The notes: generated from the sequence alone by a model not told the origin. DNA of 64,000 bases from Phenylobacterium hankyongense (GCF_003254505.1 NZ_QFYP01000001.1:1534001-1598000), one strand, 5' to 3'; positions 39,814 through 50,053 are shown, counted from the first letter of the stretch. Translations and numbers: made by a program.

Positions 39814-40643
39814 CCAAGGCCCGGATCGACGCCCGCTTTGCGGAGCTGAAGCGTGAAGGCCGCGCCGCCTTCGTCGCCTATGTGATGGCCGGCGACCCCG
39901 ACGCCGCCACGGCGCTGAAGATCCTGCAGGGGCTGCCGGCGGCCGGCGCCGACCTGATCGAGCTCGGCTTCCCGTTCTCCGATCCCATGGCCGAAGGGCC
40001 GCCGATCCAGCGCGCCGCCCAGCGGGCGCTGGCCAACGGCATGACGCTGAAGGGCACGCTGGAGCTGGCCCGCCAGTTCCGCGCCGGCGACGCCGCCACG
40101 CCGCTGATCCTGATGGGCTACATGAACCCGCTGGTGACCTGGGGCTTCGAGGCCTTCGCGCGCGCCGCCGCCGACGCCGGCGTCGACGGCCTGATCGTCG
40201 TCGACTGCCCGCCGGAGGAAGCCGATCCCCTGGCCGACGCCCTCGACGCGGCCGGCGTCTCGCTGATCCGGCTGGCGACCCCCACCAGCGACGACGCGCG
40301 GCTGAAGACCATCGTCCGGCGCACCTCCGGTTTCGTCTATTACGTCTCGGTGGCCGGCGTCACCGGGGTCAAGGAAGCCGACGAAGTGGCGGTCGCGCCG
40401 ATGGTCGAGCGGGTGCGCGAGGCCTCGGGCCTGCCGGTCGCCGTCGGCTTCGGCATCAAGACTCCGGAAAGAGCCGCGGCCATAGCGCGGGTCGCCGACG
40501 CGGCCGTGGTGGGCTCCGCCCTCGTGGACGAAGTCGCCAGGGCGGTGGAGATGAACGAAGACGTGACCTCGCGAGTTCTTTCCAAAGTCGTATCCTTGGC
40601 TAAGTCTGTGCGCCTCGCGCGAGTCGGCCAAACGGCGGTCTGA
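39810..40643 (+). CDS. trpA: Tryptophan synthase alpha chain
   Basis: Cleaves indole-3-glycerol phosphate and channels indole to TrpB. The 277-residue barrel has the catalytic Glu in [11 protein letters not shown] and phosphate loops near VSVAGVTGV and VAVGFGIKT. In the catalytic-Asp loop the motif reads [10 protein letters not shown] where E. coli has DPLADGP, so Asp60 becomes Glu. The unusual TTG start (39810) overlaps the trpB stop (TTGA). It is followed by accD after 5 bp. Confidence 0.93.
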
Positions 40644-40648
40644 AATCC

Positions 40649-41578
40649 ATGGCTATGGCTGATCAACGAAACGACAAGCCCGGCCGTCCTCCCGCGGCGC
40701 CGCGGGAACGCTCCGGCTGGCTGTCCCGTATCGCGCCGGGCGTGCGCAACGCGTTCGCCAAGCGCGAGACGCCGGAGAACCTCTGGGTCAAATGCCCCGA
40801 TACCGGGGAGATGATCTATCGCCCCGACCTGGAGGCGGCGCTGTGGGTGACGCCGTCCGGCCACCACATGCGGATCGGGGCCGCGGCGCGCCTGCGCTTC
40901 ACCTTCGACGACGGCAAGTTCGAGCGGATCGCCTCGCCGGTGGTGGGCGACGACCCCCTCAAGTTCCCCGACGAGAAGCCCTATCCCGAGCGCCTGAAGG
41001 CGGCCCGCAAGGCCACCGGCGAGCAGGATTCCATGGCCATCGGCTACGGGCACATCCACGGCCAGCCGACCATGGTGGTCGTGCAGGACTTCACCTTCAT
41101 GGGCGGCTCGCTCGGCATGGGCGCCGGCGAGACCTTCATCAAGGCCGCGCAGGAAGCCGTGAAGCGGCAGGTCCCGTTCGTGATCTTCACTGCCTCGGGC
41201 GGCGCGCGCATGCAGGAGGGCACGCTGTCCCTGATGCAGATGGCCCGCACCACGCTGGCGGTGAACGAGGTCAAGGCGGCCGGCCTGCCCTACGTCGTGG
41301 TGCTGACCGACCCGACCACCGGCGGCGTGCTCGCCTCCTACGCCATGCTCGGCGACGTCCACCTGGCCGAGCCCAACGCCACCATCGGCTTCTCGGGCCG
41401 CCGGGTGATCGAGCAGACCATCCGCGAGACCCTGCCGCCGGGCTTCCAGAAGTCGGAGTTCCTGGTCGAGCGGGGCATGGTCGACCGCGTGGTCGAGCGC
41501 GCCGAGCTGCCCGCGGTGCTGGGCTCGATCCTCAAGACCTTGATGATGGGGCGTGACCGCCTTTCCTCCGCCGCCTGA
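40649..41578 (+). CDS. accD: Acetyl-CoA carboxylase carboxyltransferase beta subunit
   Basis: Part of the carboxyltransferase half of acetyl-CoA carboxylase, pairing with AccA to make malonyl-CoA. The 309-residue protein has crotonase-fold motifs (FMGGSLGMGAGETFIKA, TASGGARMQEGTLSLMQM, DPTTGGVLASYAMLGD). The N-terminal zinc ribbon is degenerate: KCPDTGEM and TPSGHHM replace the usual CxxC pairs, leaving one cysteine. ATG 40649 lies 5 bp after trpA. Its end overlaps folC. Confidence 0.92.
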   Translation: MAMADQRNDKPGRPPAAPRERSGWLSRIAPGVRNAFAKRETPENLWVKCPDTGEMIYRPDLEAALWVTPSGHHMRIGAAARLRFTFDDGKFERIASPVVGDDPLKFPDEKPYPERLKAARKATGEQDSMAIGYGHIHGQPTMVVVQDFTFMGGSLGMGAGETFIKAAQEAVKRQVPFVIFTASGGARMQEGTLSLMQMARTTLAVNEVKAAGLPYVVVLTDPTTGGVLASYAMLGDVHLAEPNATIGFSGRRVIEQTIRETLPPGFQKSEFLVERGMVDRVVERAELPAVLGSILKTLMMGRDRLSSAA

Positions 41579-42911
41579 TGTGACCGCGGTCCACGATTAC
41601 GACCCGATCCGCGCGTCCGATCACGCGATCCAGCGCCTGCGCGCCAACCACCCGAGCCTGATCGACCTGACCACCGGCCGCGTCGAGCGGCTGCTGGCCG
41701 CGCTCGGCCATCCCGAGCGGCGCCTGCCGCCGGTGATCCACGTGGCCGGCACCAACGGCAAGGGCTCCACCGTCGCCTACCTGCGGGCGATCGGCGAGGC
41801 GGCCGGCCTGAAGGTCCACGCCATCACCTCGCCGCACCTGGTCCGCTTCGCCGAGCGCATCCGCATCGCCGGCCAGCTGATCACCGACCAGCGGCTGTCG
41901 GAGCTGATCGACCGGGTGGAGGCGGCCAACGAAGGCCAGCCGATCAGCTTCTTCGAGATCACCACGGTGCTGGCCCTGCAGGCCTTCGCCGAGACGCCGG
42001 CCGACCTATGCATCGTCGAGGTGGGCCTGGGCGGCCGGTTCGACGCCACCAACATCTTCGACGCCCCGGCGCTCAGCGTGATCACCCCGGTGGACTACGA
42101 CCACCTGGAGATGCTGGGGCCCGAGCTCGGCAAGATCGCCTGGGAGAAGGCCGGGATCATCAAACGCGGCCGTCCGGCGGTGGTCGCCCGCCAGCCCGAG
42201 GAGGCGCTGGAGGCCATCGAGCGCGAGGCCGACGACCGCATGGCGCCGCTGTTCCTGATGGGCCGCGACTTCGACGCCTGGGAGGAGCGCGGCCGGCTGA
42301 TGGTGCAGATGCAGGACCGGTTGCTGGACCTGCCGCCCCCGAGCCTGTTCGGGGGCTACCAGTTCGACAACGCCGGCCTGGCGGTGGCCGCGGCGCTGAC
42401 TCTGGATCCGCAGCTCAGCGAGGAGGCGGTGGGGCAGGGCGTCTCCGGCGCCGTCTGGCCGGCCCGCTTCCAGCGGCTGACCAAGGGCCCGCTGGCCGAG
42501 CTCGCCCGGGCCCGCGGTTCCGACCTCTGGCTCGACGGCGGCCACAATCCCCACGCCGGGCGGGCGCTGGCCGAGGCCGCCTCGCGCCTGGTGGACCGCG
42601 ATCCGCGGCCGCTGGTGCTGGTCACCGGCATGTTCGCCCGCAAGGACGCCGTCGGCTTCTTCCGCCCGTTCGCCGAGATGCACCCCAAGGTGTTCGCCAC
42701 CACCTTCGAGTCCGGCAACGCCGCCAGCCCCGAGGAACTGGCCGCGGCCGCCACCCAGGCCGGCCTCAAGGCCGAGACGGTGGCCGACGTGTCCGACGGC
42801 GTGCGGCGCGCGCTGGCGGTGGAAGGCCCCGCGCCGCACGTGCTGATCTGCGGCGGCCTGCATTTCGCCGGCGAGGTGCTGGCGATGAGCCCGGAGACCT
42901 GGCCCACATGA
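41553..42911 (+). CDS. folC: Bifunctional folylpolyglutamate/dihydrofolate synthase
   Basis: Adds glutamate to folates and to dihydropteroate. A Mur-ligase-like protein of 452 residues: HVAGTNGKGST (P-loop), TSPHLVRFAERIRI, FEITTVLALQAFA, GLGGRFDATN, LSVITPVDYDHLEMLG and DGGHNPHAG. I list GTG 41553, inside accD with GGGG very close; GTG 41580 just after the accD stop is an equally possible start, giving 443 residues. Its stop overlaps the next gene. Confidence 0.92.
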   Translation: MTAFPPPPDVTAVHDYDPIRASDHAIQRLRANHPSLIDLTTGRVERLLAALGHPERRLPPVIHVAGTNGKGSTVAYLRAIGEAAGLKVHAITSPHLVRFAERIRIAGQLITDQRLSELIDRVEAANEGQPISFFEITTVLALQAFAETPADLCIVEVGLGGRFDATNIFDAPALSVITPVDYDHLEMLGPELGKIAWEKAGIIKRGRPAVVARQPEEALEAIEREADDRMAPLFLMGRDFDAWEERGRLMVQMQDRLLDLPPPSLFGGYQFDNAGLAVAAALTLDPQLSEEAVGQGVSGAVWPARFQRLTKGPLAELARARGSDLWLDGGHNPHAGRALAEAASRLVDRDPRPLVLVTGMFARKDAVGFFRPFAEMHPKVFATTFESGNAASPEELAAAATQAGLKAETVADVSDGVRRALAVEGPAPHVLICGGLHFAGEVLAMSPETWPT

Positions 42912-43165
42912 AACCCAAGGTCGTCGTGCCCTGGCACTACCTGGTCATGCTGGTGCTGGGCGTGGCGGTGCTGGCCCTGCTGCTCTGGCGGTTCGGGCGC
43001 ACCGACAAGGTGCTGATCGGCTGGCTGATCGGCTGGCTGGTGCTCAGCCGCCTGGTCGACACGGTCTACCGCCGCAGGCGTCGCCGCCTGGCGGCGCAAA
43101 CGAACCCCGGAGCGCAAACGAAAACGGGGGAAGCCGATGGCTCCCCCCGAAATTCGCAGGACTGA
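42908..43165 (+). CDS. Small membrane protein, function unknown
   Basis: An 85-residue protein with two hydrophobic segments (YLVMLVLGVAVLALLLWRF at about 11-29; VLIGWLIGWLVLSRLV at about 35-50) and a strongly basic stretch VYRRRRRRLA, then a polar Lys/Asp/Gln-rich tail. No known family is recognised. ATG overlaps the folC stop (ATGA), so it is the last gene of the trp-accD-folC operon. Confidence 0.68.
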   Translation: MKPKVVVPWHYLVMLVLGVAVLALLLWRFGRTDKVLIGWLIGWLVLSRLVDTVYRRRRRRLAAQTNPGAQTKTGEADGSPRNSQD

Positions 43166-43183
43166 AATCCGTCGGCCGGCGGC

Positions 43184-43519
43184 TCAGGCCGTGGCGGCGA
43201 CGCCGGCTTCGTTCAGCCACTCCAGGATCTTCTGCTTGGGCATGGCGCCGACCTTCATCGAGGCCATCTGCCCGCCCTTGAACAGCATCATGGTGGGGAT
43301 GCCGCGCACGCCGTAGCGGGACGGCGTGGTCGGGCTCTCTTCGATATTCAGCTTGGCCACCGTCACCTGGGCGCCCAGCTCTTCGGAGATCTGCTCCAGC
43401 GCGGGGGCGATCTGCTTGCAGGGACCGCACCACTCGGCCCAGAAGTCGACCAGCACGGGACCTTCGGCCTGCAGGACGTCCTTCTCGAAGGATTCGTCGG
43501 TGACCTTCACGGTGCTCAT
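43184..43519 (-). CDS. trxA: Thioredoxin
   Basis: A 111-residue cytosolic disulfide reductase with active site AEWCGPCKQIAP (CGPC at about 35-38) and cis-Pro loop GIPTMMLFKGG. The start ATG 43519 is preceded by GGAG. It is the last gene of the minus-strand operon following addA, an order seen in several alphaproteobacteria. Confidence 0.96.
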   Translation of the reverse strand: MSTVKVTDESFEKDVLQAEGPVLVDFWAEWCGPCKQIAPALEQISEELGAQVTVAKLNIEESPTTPSRYGVRGIPTMMLFKGGQMASMKVGAMPKQKILEWLNEAGVAATA

Positions 43520-43601
43520 GGAAAGCTCCTTACGCGCGCGGCCATGGGAACGGGCCGCGTGCTTCTTCGACTCGCCGATGTAGGCGGCCCACGCCCTGGT
43601 A

Positions 43602-46600
43602 TCAACCGGCACGGCCGAGGTCAGCAAGGGTTTGGTCGATCAGCTTTTCTGGGATCGGCATCAGCTTCGGCCCGTCGGTCCAGACCAGCGCCGCCGCGAT
43701 GCGCCGGCCGGGGAACACCTCGCCGAGCACCGCGGCGTAGACCGCCATCTGCCGCAGGTAGGCGGGATCGGCGTCCTCGATCCGGTCCGGCGAAGGGCGG
43801 TTGGTCTTGAAGTCCGCCACCAGCACCCGGTCGGGCAGCACCACCAGCCGGTCGATGCGGCCGGAGATCTTCAGGCCGGCCGGCAGGGCCGCGGCGGAGC
43901 CGGCGATCCCCACCTCGGCGCGGGAGCCGGGGCCGAACACCTCGGCGAAGCGGGCGTCCTCCAGCACCGCCAGGGCGGCGTCGGTCATCTCCGCCCGCTG
44001 GGCGTCGGTGAGGTCGCGCTCGCGGGCCAGCAGGGCGCGGGCGCCCTGGCGGCGTTCGGCCGCCGCCAGGTCCGGCAGGATCTGCAGCAGCCGGTGGATC
44101 AGGTCGCCGCGGCGGAAGCGGCCGAGCCCGCCCACCGCGGTCAACGGCGACGGCGCCGGGACGGCCGCGCCTTCGCCGAGGTCCGAGGGCGAGGCGTAGC
44201 GGGCGAAGACCTCGACCCGCGGCGCGTCGGCGGTCCAGCCGGGCAGGGCGCTCGGGACGCGGACCTGCGCGCGGACGCCGCCGCGGCGCTCGGGATCGGG
44301 CCCGAACCGCTCGGCCGTGACCTTGCCGCAGGCGGCCGGGCGCAGGTGCGGCTTGACGCCCTCGTGCGCGAAGCCGGCCTTCACCGCCGCCCACCAGCCC
44401 TTGAGCGACTCCTCCTTGCGGTTGGCGGCGATGCGCCCGCAGATCACCAGCCGCTCGCGGGCGCGGGTCAGGGCCACGTAGAGGAGGCGCAGGGACTCCT
44501 CGGTCTCCTTGCGGGCGCGCAGCTCGCGCGCCAGGCGGGAGGCCTCGCAGTCGCCCTTCTGGGCGGCGCACCACAGGAAGCCGCCGTCCTCGGTCTCCAG
44601 CAGCGGCGAGCCCCGCGCGCCGGTCTGGCTGGCGGTCTCCGGCAGGAAGACGATCGGCGCCTCCAGGCCCTTGGCCCCGTGGGCGGTCATCACCCGCACC
44701 TCGTCGCGGGCCGCCTCCAGCTCGCGCTTCACGGTGATGTCGAGGCCGGCGAAGTCGGCGGCCAGCCGCTCCAGGTCGTGGACGCCCCGGGCTTCGGCGG
44801 CCAGCACCTGGGCCAGGAACTCGTCCAGCGCATCCTCCGCCTCGCCGCCCAGCCGGCGCAGCAGCCGCGCCCGCATGGAGCGGCCCCGGCCGTCGCGCGC
44901 GCCCAGCACCCGGCTGTAGAGCTCGAAGGGCCGGCGCACCTGCGCCTCGTCGCGCAGGAAGCCCAGGAAATCGGCGGCGGCGCGCCACTCCGGCGCCGCG
45001 TCGGCGCGGTCGCGCAGCACCTGCCACAGCGGCGTCTTCCCGCGCCCCTTGGCCAGCCGGTAGAGGCTCTCGTCCTCGACGTCGCAGAACGGGCTGCGCA
45101 GCAGGCTGGCCAGCGTCAGGTCGTCGTTGGGGAACAGGGCGAAGCGGGCCAGCGCCAGGAGGTCGTCGAAGATGATGTGCTGCGACAGCGCCAGCCGGTC
45201 GGCGCCGGCCACCGGGACCTTGGCGTGCTTCAGCGCCCGTAGGATCTCCTCGAACAGGCCGCCGCGCTTGCGCACCAGGATCAGCACGTCGCCGAACGTC
45301 GCCGGCCGCCACACCCGGTCTTCCTTGTCGAACACCGCGTCGCCGCGCTCGACCAGCTCCTTGATCTCGCAGGCAATGTTCTCGGCCAGCCGCTTGGTGG
45401 CCGACGCCTCGGCCTCGGCGTCCAGCGGCGCGTCCCAGGCGTCGCGCTCCTCGCCCCTGATCTCGCGCTCCAGCGGCCAGATGTCGACGCAGCCCTGGTG
45501 GCCGGCCCGCATCGGCTCGTGGCGCAGGGCATGAACGCCGGGCGGCACGCCCTCGGTGAACACCGCGTCGACGAAGGCCAGCACCTGTTCGGTCGAGCGC
45601 CAGGAGGCGGACAGCGGCACGCTTTCCCCGCGCCGGCCCACGGCGGTGATCTCCGCCACGTAGCGGCTGGTCTCGGCGATCAGCCGGGCGGGGTCGGCGC
45701 CCTGGAACGAGTAGATCGACTGCTTCTCGTCGCCGACCACGAACAGGCTGCGCTCGATGTCGCCGTCGGCCCGCGGCAGGCCCTCGCCGGAGAAGAAATC
45801 ACCGGTCAGGGCGCGGACGATCTCCCACTGGTCGGGGGCGGTGTCCTGCGCCTCGTCCACCAGGATGTGGTCGATGCCGCCGTCCAGCTTGTAGAGCACC
45901 CAGGCCGCGGCCGGCCGGCCGGCCAGCAGGGCCTTGGTCTTCTCGATCAGGTCGGCGAAGTCGAGCGCGCCGGCCGAGGCCTTCTCCAGGCGGTAGGCGG
46001 TCAGGTATGCGTCGGCCAGCGTCAGCGCATAGGCGGTGTCCCAGGCGACCTTGGCGGCGTGCAGCTCGTCGCGGGCGGCCGCCAGCCGGTCCTGCTCGGC
46101 CAGCAGCCGTTCGCGCAGATCCTCGCGCGCCTTCAGCCCGGCGGTCTTGGCGACCCAGGTGGCGGGGGTGCCCTCGCCCCGCTCGGTGAACAGGGCGGCC
46201 AGGGCGTCGGCGAAGGTGAGGTCGGCGTGCCCCGCCACCGCCGCCAGTTGCCGGGCGCACTTCTGGTCGGCGACGCCGCCGGCCATCAGCACCTCGGCGG
46301 CCTCGCGCCACATGCGCCGGTCGAGCGCCCGGACGGCGGCGGCCTCCAGGGCGTCGGGGTCCATCCACTGGCGGAAGCCGCAGGTCCGCCACACCCAGTC
46401 GATGGCCCCGTCGAGGCCGCCTTCCCGCGCCAGGAACGCGCCGAGCGGGGCGCGGCGGGCTTCGAAGCCCAGGAACATCTGCTGGAAGGAGGCGAAGTCC
46501 AGCGCCACCGAGAAGCGGGCGTAGGCCTCGGCGATCCGCCCTTCGCCCTTCAGCGCCACCCGCGCCACCCCCTTGCGGGCGGCGTCGGCGATGGCGGCGG

Positions 46601-47060
46601 AGGCGGCGTCGTCCATCACCCGGAAGCCTGGCGACACGCCCGCCTCCAGCGGGAAGCGGCGCAGCAGCTTCTCGCAGAAGGCGTGGATGGTCTGGATCTT
46701 CAGCCCGCCGGGGGTCTCCAGGGCGCGGGCGAAGAGGGCGCGGGCGGTTGAGAGGTCGCGGGGCTCGTAGCCGCCGGCCTCGCGGCCCTCCAGCCTGGCG
46801 AGCTCGTCGCGCAGTTCGACGTCGCCCATCACCGACCAGCCGCCCAGCCGGCCGAACAGCCGGCGCTGCATCTCCGCGGCCGCCGCCTTGGTGTAGGTGA
46901 CGCAGAGGATGGCCTCGGATTCGGCGCCGGCCAGCAGCAGGCGCGCCACCCGGTCGATCAGGGTCTTGGTCTTGCCGGAGCCGGCGTTGGCGGTGACGAA
47001 GGCGGAGATCGCCGGGTCGGCGGCGGTGCGCTGCGGGTCGTGGAGCAGGGTGGCGTTCAT
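43602..47060 (-). CDS. addA: Double-strand break repair helicase AddA (alphaproteobacterial type)
   Basis: The helicase-nuclease of AddAB, which replaces RecBCD in alphaproteobacteria for double-strand break end processing. The 1152-residue protein has a UvrD-like helicase: TANAGSGKTKTLIDRVARLL (Walker A), ILVDEAQDTAPDQWEIV (Walker B), VVGDEKQSIYSFQGA, VMTAHGAKGLEAPIVFLPE and LLYVALTRARERLVICG. A C-terminal RecB-type nuclease domain has the GXXDRLVVLPDRVLVADFKTNRPS motif (Asp, Glu/Asp, Lys). ATG follows GGAGGA and overlaps the addB stop. Confidence 0.95.
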   Translation of the reverse strand: MNATLLHDPQRTAADPAISAFVTANAGSGKTKTLIDRVARLLLAGAESEAILCVTYTKAAAAEMQRRLFGRLGGWSVMGDVELRDELARLEGREAGGYEPRDLSTARALFARALETPGGLKIQTIHAFCEKLLRRFPLEAGVSPGFRVMDDAASAAIADAARKGVARVALKGEGRIAEAYARFSVALDFASFQQMFLGFEARRAPLGAFLAREGGLDGAIDWVWRTCGFRQWMDPDALEAAAVRALDRRMWREAAEVLMAGGVADQKCARQLAAVAGHADLTFADALAALFTERGEGTPATWVAKTAGLKAREDLRERLLAEQDRLAAARDELHAAKVAWDTAYALTLADAYLTAYRLEKASAGALDFADLIEKTKALLAGRPAAAWVLYKLDGGIDHILVDEAQDTAPDQWEIVRALTGDFFSGEGLPRADGDIERSLFVVGDEKQSIYSFQGADPARLIAETSRYVAEITAVGRRGESVPLSASWRSTEQVLAFVDAVFTEGVPPGVHALRHEPMRAGHQGCVDIWPLEREIRGEERDAWDAPLDAEAEASATKRLAENIACEIKELVERGDAVFDKEDRVWRPATFGDVLILVRKRGGLFEEILRALKHAKVPVAGADRLALSQHIIFDDLLALARFALFPNDDLTLASLLRSPFCDVEDESLYRLAKGRGKTPLWQVLRDRADAAPEWRAAADFLGFLRDEAQVRRPFELYSRVLGARDGRGRSMRARLLRRLGGEAEDALDEFLAQVLAAEARGVHDLERLAADFAGLDITVKRELEAARDEVRVMTAHGAKGLEAPIVFLPETASQTGARGSPLLETEDGGFLWCAAQKGDCEASRLARELRARKETEESLRLLYVALTRARERLVICGRIAANRKEESLKGWWAAVKAGFAHEGVKPHLRPAACGKVTAERFGPDPERRGGVRAQVRVPSALPGWTADAPRVEVFARYASPSDLGEGAAVPAPSPLTAVGGLGRFRRGDLIHRLLQILPDLAAAERRQGARALLARERDLTDAQRAEMTDAALAVLEDARFAEVFGPGSRAEVGIAGSAAALPAGLKISGRIDRLVVLPDRVLVADFKTNRPSPDRIEDADPAYLRQMAVYAAVLGEVFPGRRIAAALVWTDGPKLMPIPEKLIDQTLADLGRAG

Positions 47061-50053
47061 CCGTCCTCCTCCTCGCCGCTGGTCGACCATTCGAACACCC
47101 GGGCCAGATGGTCGTAGTCGCCGTGCCGGTCGCGGACGAACTGCGGCGCGGTGCGCGAGACGTAGGGCCGGTCCGGCTCGTAGAAGCGGGCCACCAGGGC
47201 CCTCAGGCCCTCCAAAGCGCGTTCGGCGGCGTCATGGCTCTCCTCGCCGGCGCTGGCGCGGACCTCCTCCTTGCCGGCCGGCTTGCGGCCGGTGACCTCG
47301 AGATAGGTGAGCTCGCCGGGCTGCAGCCGGCCGATGTCGGCGAACCCGCCGTGCGCCAGGATGGCGGCGGTCAGCGTCAGCTGCGGCGAGAAGCCGGCGT
47401 CCACCACCTTCTGCGACGGCGCCTTGCCGGTCTTGTAGTCGAGGATGTGGCCGAAGCCGTCGGGGGTCGCCTCTATGCGGTCGGCCTTGGCGGTGACGGT
47501 GAAGGTGCGGCCGGCGATCTCCAGCGGCAGGCGGCCGGTCAGCTCCACGTGGACGGCGCGGCCGTCGGCGCGGCGGCGGGCCTCCAGCTCGGCCACCCAG
47601 GCGGCGGCTTCACGCGCCAGCGCCGCCTCGCGCGCCAGGCTCTCGCGCGGCATGCCGGCGGTCTCCAGCTCCTGCAGGTAGAAGCGCTCGAAGATCGCCG
47701 CGGCATCGGCCGGCAGCTCGCGGGGATGGTCGAGGGCGAAACGTTCGAAGGCGGCGTGGATGGCGGTGCCGCGGGCGCGGGCCTCCACCGGCTCGTCCGG
47801 CCGGTCCAGGGGGCGGAACCGCAGGATGTCGCGGGCCCAGACGCCGTAGGGGTCGCGGGTCAGGGCCTCGACGCGGGTGACCGCCAGTTCGACGGGGCGG
47901 TCCTCGACCGGCGGGGCCGGGGCGGGGCGCCTGGCCGGGGCGTACTCCGACGGCGCGTCCAGCCGCCGGGCCCAGTCCAGCGCCTCCGGCCGGCCGGGGA
48001 TCTCGACGCCGGCGCCGCGGGCCAGGGTCTCCAGCCGCCACAGCCAGCGGGATTTCACCGACGGCCCGCCCTCGCGCCGTTCGGCATGCAGCAGGATCAC
48101 CTCGGGCGCGCAGGCGGCCTGGGCGAAGTCGTGGGCGGCCAGGCCTACCCGGCGCTCCGGCGGCGGCAGGCCCAGCCGGCTGCGCATCGGCCGCGACAGG
48201 AAGGGGTCGAGCGGCGCGCCCCGGGGCCAGACGCCCTCCTCCAGGCCCGCCACCACCAGCCGGTCGGCGCGCACCAGCCGCGCCTCGATGGCGCCCAGGA
48301 TCCGCAGGCGGGGATGCGTCGCGCCGCCGGCGCGCACGCTCTCGCCCTCCATAAGCCGGCCGAGCAGGTCGGCGAAGCCGCGTGGCGTCGCGGGCGGCAG
48401 GTCGGCGCCGTCCTGGATCAGCGCGGCCAACAGACGGCTCATGGACTCGCCGCCGGGGCCGCTCCAGAGCTCGCCCAGGCGGCCGTCGGCGTCAGCGGCC
48501 AGCGCCTCCATGGCCGCGGCGGCGGTCCGCGCCGCCTCCGCAGGGGAAATCGCGTCGGCGCGATCGAGCCCGTCCAGCACCGTGCGCAATCGGTCGGCCA
48601 GGGACAGCGCGTCGGCGTGCTCCGCCAGCTTCGCCCGCAGCTTGTCCCAGCTCCCCGGCCGGGGGCCGCGCAGGCCGTGGCGCTCCAGGTCGTCGCGGGC
48701 GCGGGCCAGGTCGAGGGGGTCCAGGCCCAGGCGCGCGTAGGGGTGCTTCAGCAGCCCGAGCAGGGTCACCGGGTCCAGCGGATCGACGACGGCGCGGGCG
48801 ACCAGGCCGGCCAGCGCCCCGCAGCGGCAGCCGGCCAGCGCCTCGCCGGCCGATGAGTCCGGGATCACCCCCCAGCGGGCGAGCTTGGCCGCCACCCGCC
48901 GGGCCAGGGTCTGGTCGGGGGCCACCAGGGCGGCGGTGCGGTCCGGCGTCTCCAGCGCCTCGCGCAGCAACAGGGCGGCGACGGTGGCGGCCTCTTCCTC
49001 GGAGCGGGCGCTGACCAGCGACAGGCCCTTCAGCCCCTCGGCGATCGGATCGACCTGCTCGGCGTCGGCCTCCAGCCGCAGCTGTTCGATGGCGTGCAGC
49101 CAGTCGGCGGTGGCTTCGGCGGGGCGCAGGGCCTCGTTGATCACCCGCCGCCGCCAGCGGCCCTGGGCCTGGAAGCCGTGGCTGGCCGGCCAGGTCTCGA
49201 CCTCGCCGCGTTCGACGCCGGCCCGCTGCAGCAGGCGGCGCATGGCCCCCTGCGGATGCTGTTCGCCGACCTGCAGCCAGGCGGTCTGCGCCAGGCTGTC
49301 ATCCAGCCCGGGCAGGACCACGCAGCCCTGCGGCGCCTCGGCGATCACCCGCAGCAGGTCGGCGGTGGCCGGCGCCGTGCCGGTGGAGCCGGCGGCCACC
49401 AGCACCCCCTGCGGCGGATGGGCGGTCCAGGCCTCGGCCAGGCGGCGCAGCAGGCGCACGCGGCGCTCGCTGACGTCGACCACGCCGAGCTCCGCCAGGC
49501 GCACGGGCCATTCGCGCAGCGCAGTCTCCAGGAAGTCGCGCGACACCCGCCAGTGCTCGGCGAGGTCGGCCTCGACGAGGCCGGCCAGCCGCTCGCCGGC
49601 CTCGACCTCCTCGATCTGCAGGCTGTCGAGGAAGCCGCCCAGGGCGTCGGCCAGCTCCAGGGCCGAGGAGGCGGTGAGCTCGCGGCCGGGCAGCAGGTCG
49701 GCGTGGCCGGCGACCAGCCGGGTCAGCTCGAAACGCCGGCGCAGGGGGTCGATGGCGGCGGGCAGGTCCAGCGCCAGGTCGCCCGGCTCGAACGGCGGCT
49801 CGCCCTCCTCCAGGTCGCCCAGCGGCCGCATCTGCGGCGGCAGCACGGCGCGGCCGCCGGCGGCGCTGACGAAGGCGTCGGCCAGGGCGCGCGCCCCGCG
49901 GCGGGTGGGGGTCAGCACGGTGGCCTGCGACAGCGCCTCGGGCCCAAGCGGGCTCAGAGCCTCGTGCAGGCCAAGCGCCAGGTCCTGGGCGAACGGCCGG
50001 TGCGCCGGGATGTTGAACCAGCGGGGACCCGGGCGTTCAAAGAAGGCGCTCAC
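47057..50053 (-). CDS. addB: Double-strand break repair protein AddB
   Basis: The second AddAB subunit, 998 residues from GTG 50053. The helicase-like core is degenerate, as in other alphaproteobacterial AddB proteins (TPTRRGARALADAF; VAGLEEGVWPRGAPLDPF). A C-terminal PD-(D/E)XK nuclease domain contains GFGHILDYKTGKAPS and ELTGRLPLEIAGRTFTVTAKADRIEAT. There is no CxxxC Fe-S cluster typical of Bacillus AddB. The start overlaps murU by 4 bp (GTGA), so it is translationally coupled. Confidence 0.93.
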   Translation of the reverse strand: MSAFFERPGPRWFNIPAHRPFAQDLALGLHEALSPLGPEALSQATVLTPTRRGARALADAFVSAAGGRAVLPPQMRPLGDLEEGEPPFEPGDLALDLPAAIDPLRRRFELTRLVAGHADLLPGRELTASSALELADALGGFLDSLQIEEVEAGERLAGLVEADLAEHWRVSRDFLETALREWPVRLAELGVVDVSERRVRLLRRLAEAWTAHPPQGVLVAAGSTGTAPATADLLRVIAEAPQGCVVLPGLDDSLAQTAWLQVGEQHPQGAMRRLLQRAGVERGEVETWPASHGFQAQGRWRRRVINEALRPAEATADWLHAIEQLRLEADAEQVDPIAEGLKGLSLVSARSEEEAATVAALLLREALETPDRTAALVAPDQTLARRVAAKLARWGVIPDSSAGEALAGCRCGALAGLVARAVVDPLDPVTLLGLLKHPYARLGLDPLDLARARDDLERHGLRGPRPGSWDKLRAKLAEHADALSLADRLRTVLDGLDRADAISPAEAARTAAAAMEALAADADGRLGELWSGPGGESMSRLLAALIQDGADLPPATPRGFADLLGRLMEGESVRAGGATHPRLRILGAIEARLVRADRLVVAGLEEGVWPRGAPLDPFLSRPMRSRLGLPPPERRVGLAAHDFAQAACAPEVILLHAERREGGPSVKSRWLWRLETLARGAGVEIPGRPEALDWARRLDAPSEYAPARRPAPAPPVEDRPVELAVTRVEALTRDPYGVWARDILRFRPLDRPDEPVEARARGTAIHAAFERFALDHPRELPADAAAIFERFYLQELETAGMPRESLAREAALAREAAAWVAELEARRRADGRAVHVELTGRLPLEIAGRTFTVTAKADRIEATPDGFGHILDYKTGKAPSQKVVDAGFSPQLTLTAAILAHGGFADIGRLQPGELTYLEVTGRKPAGKEEVRASAGEESHDAAERALEGLRALVARFYEPDRPYVSRTAPQFVRDRHGDYDHLARVFEWSTSGEEEDG

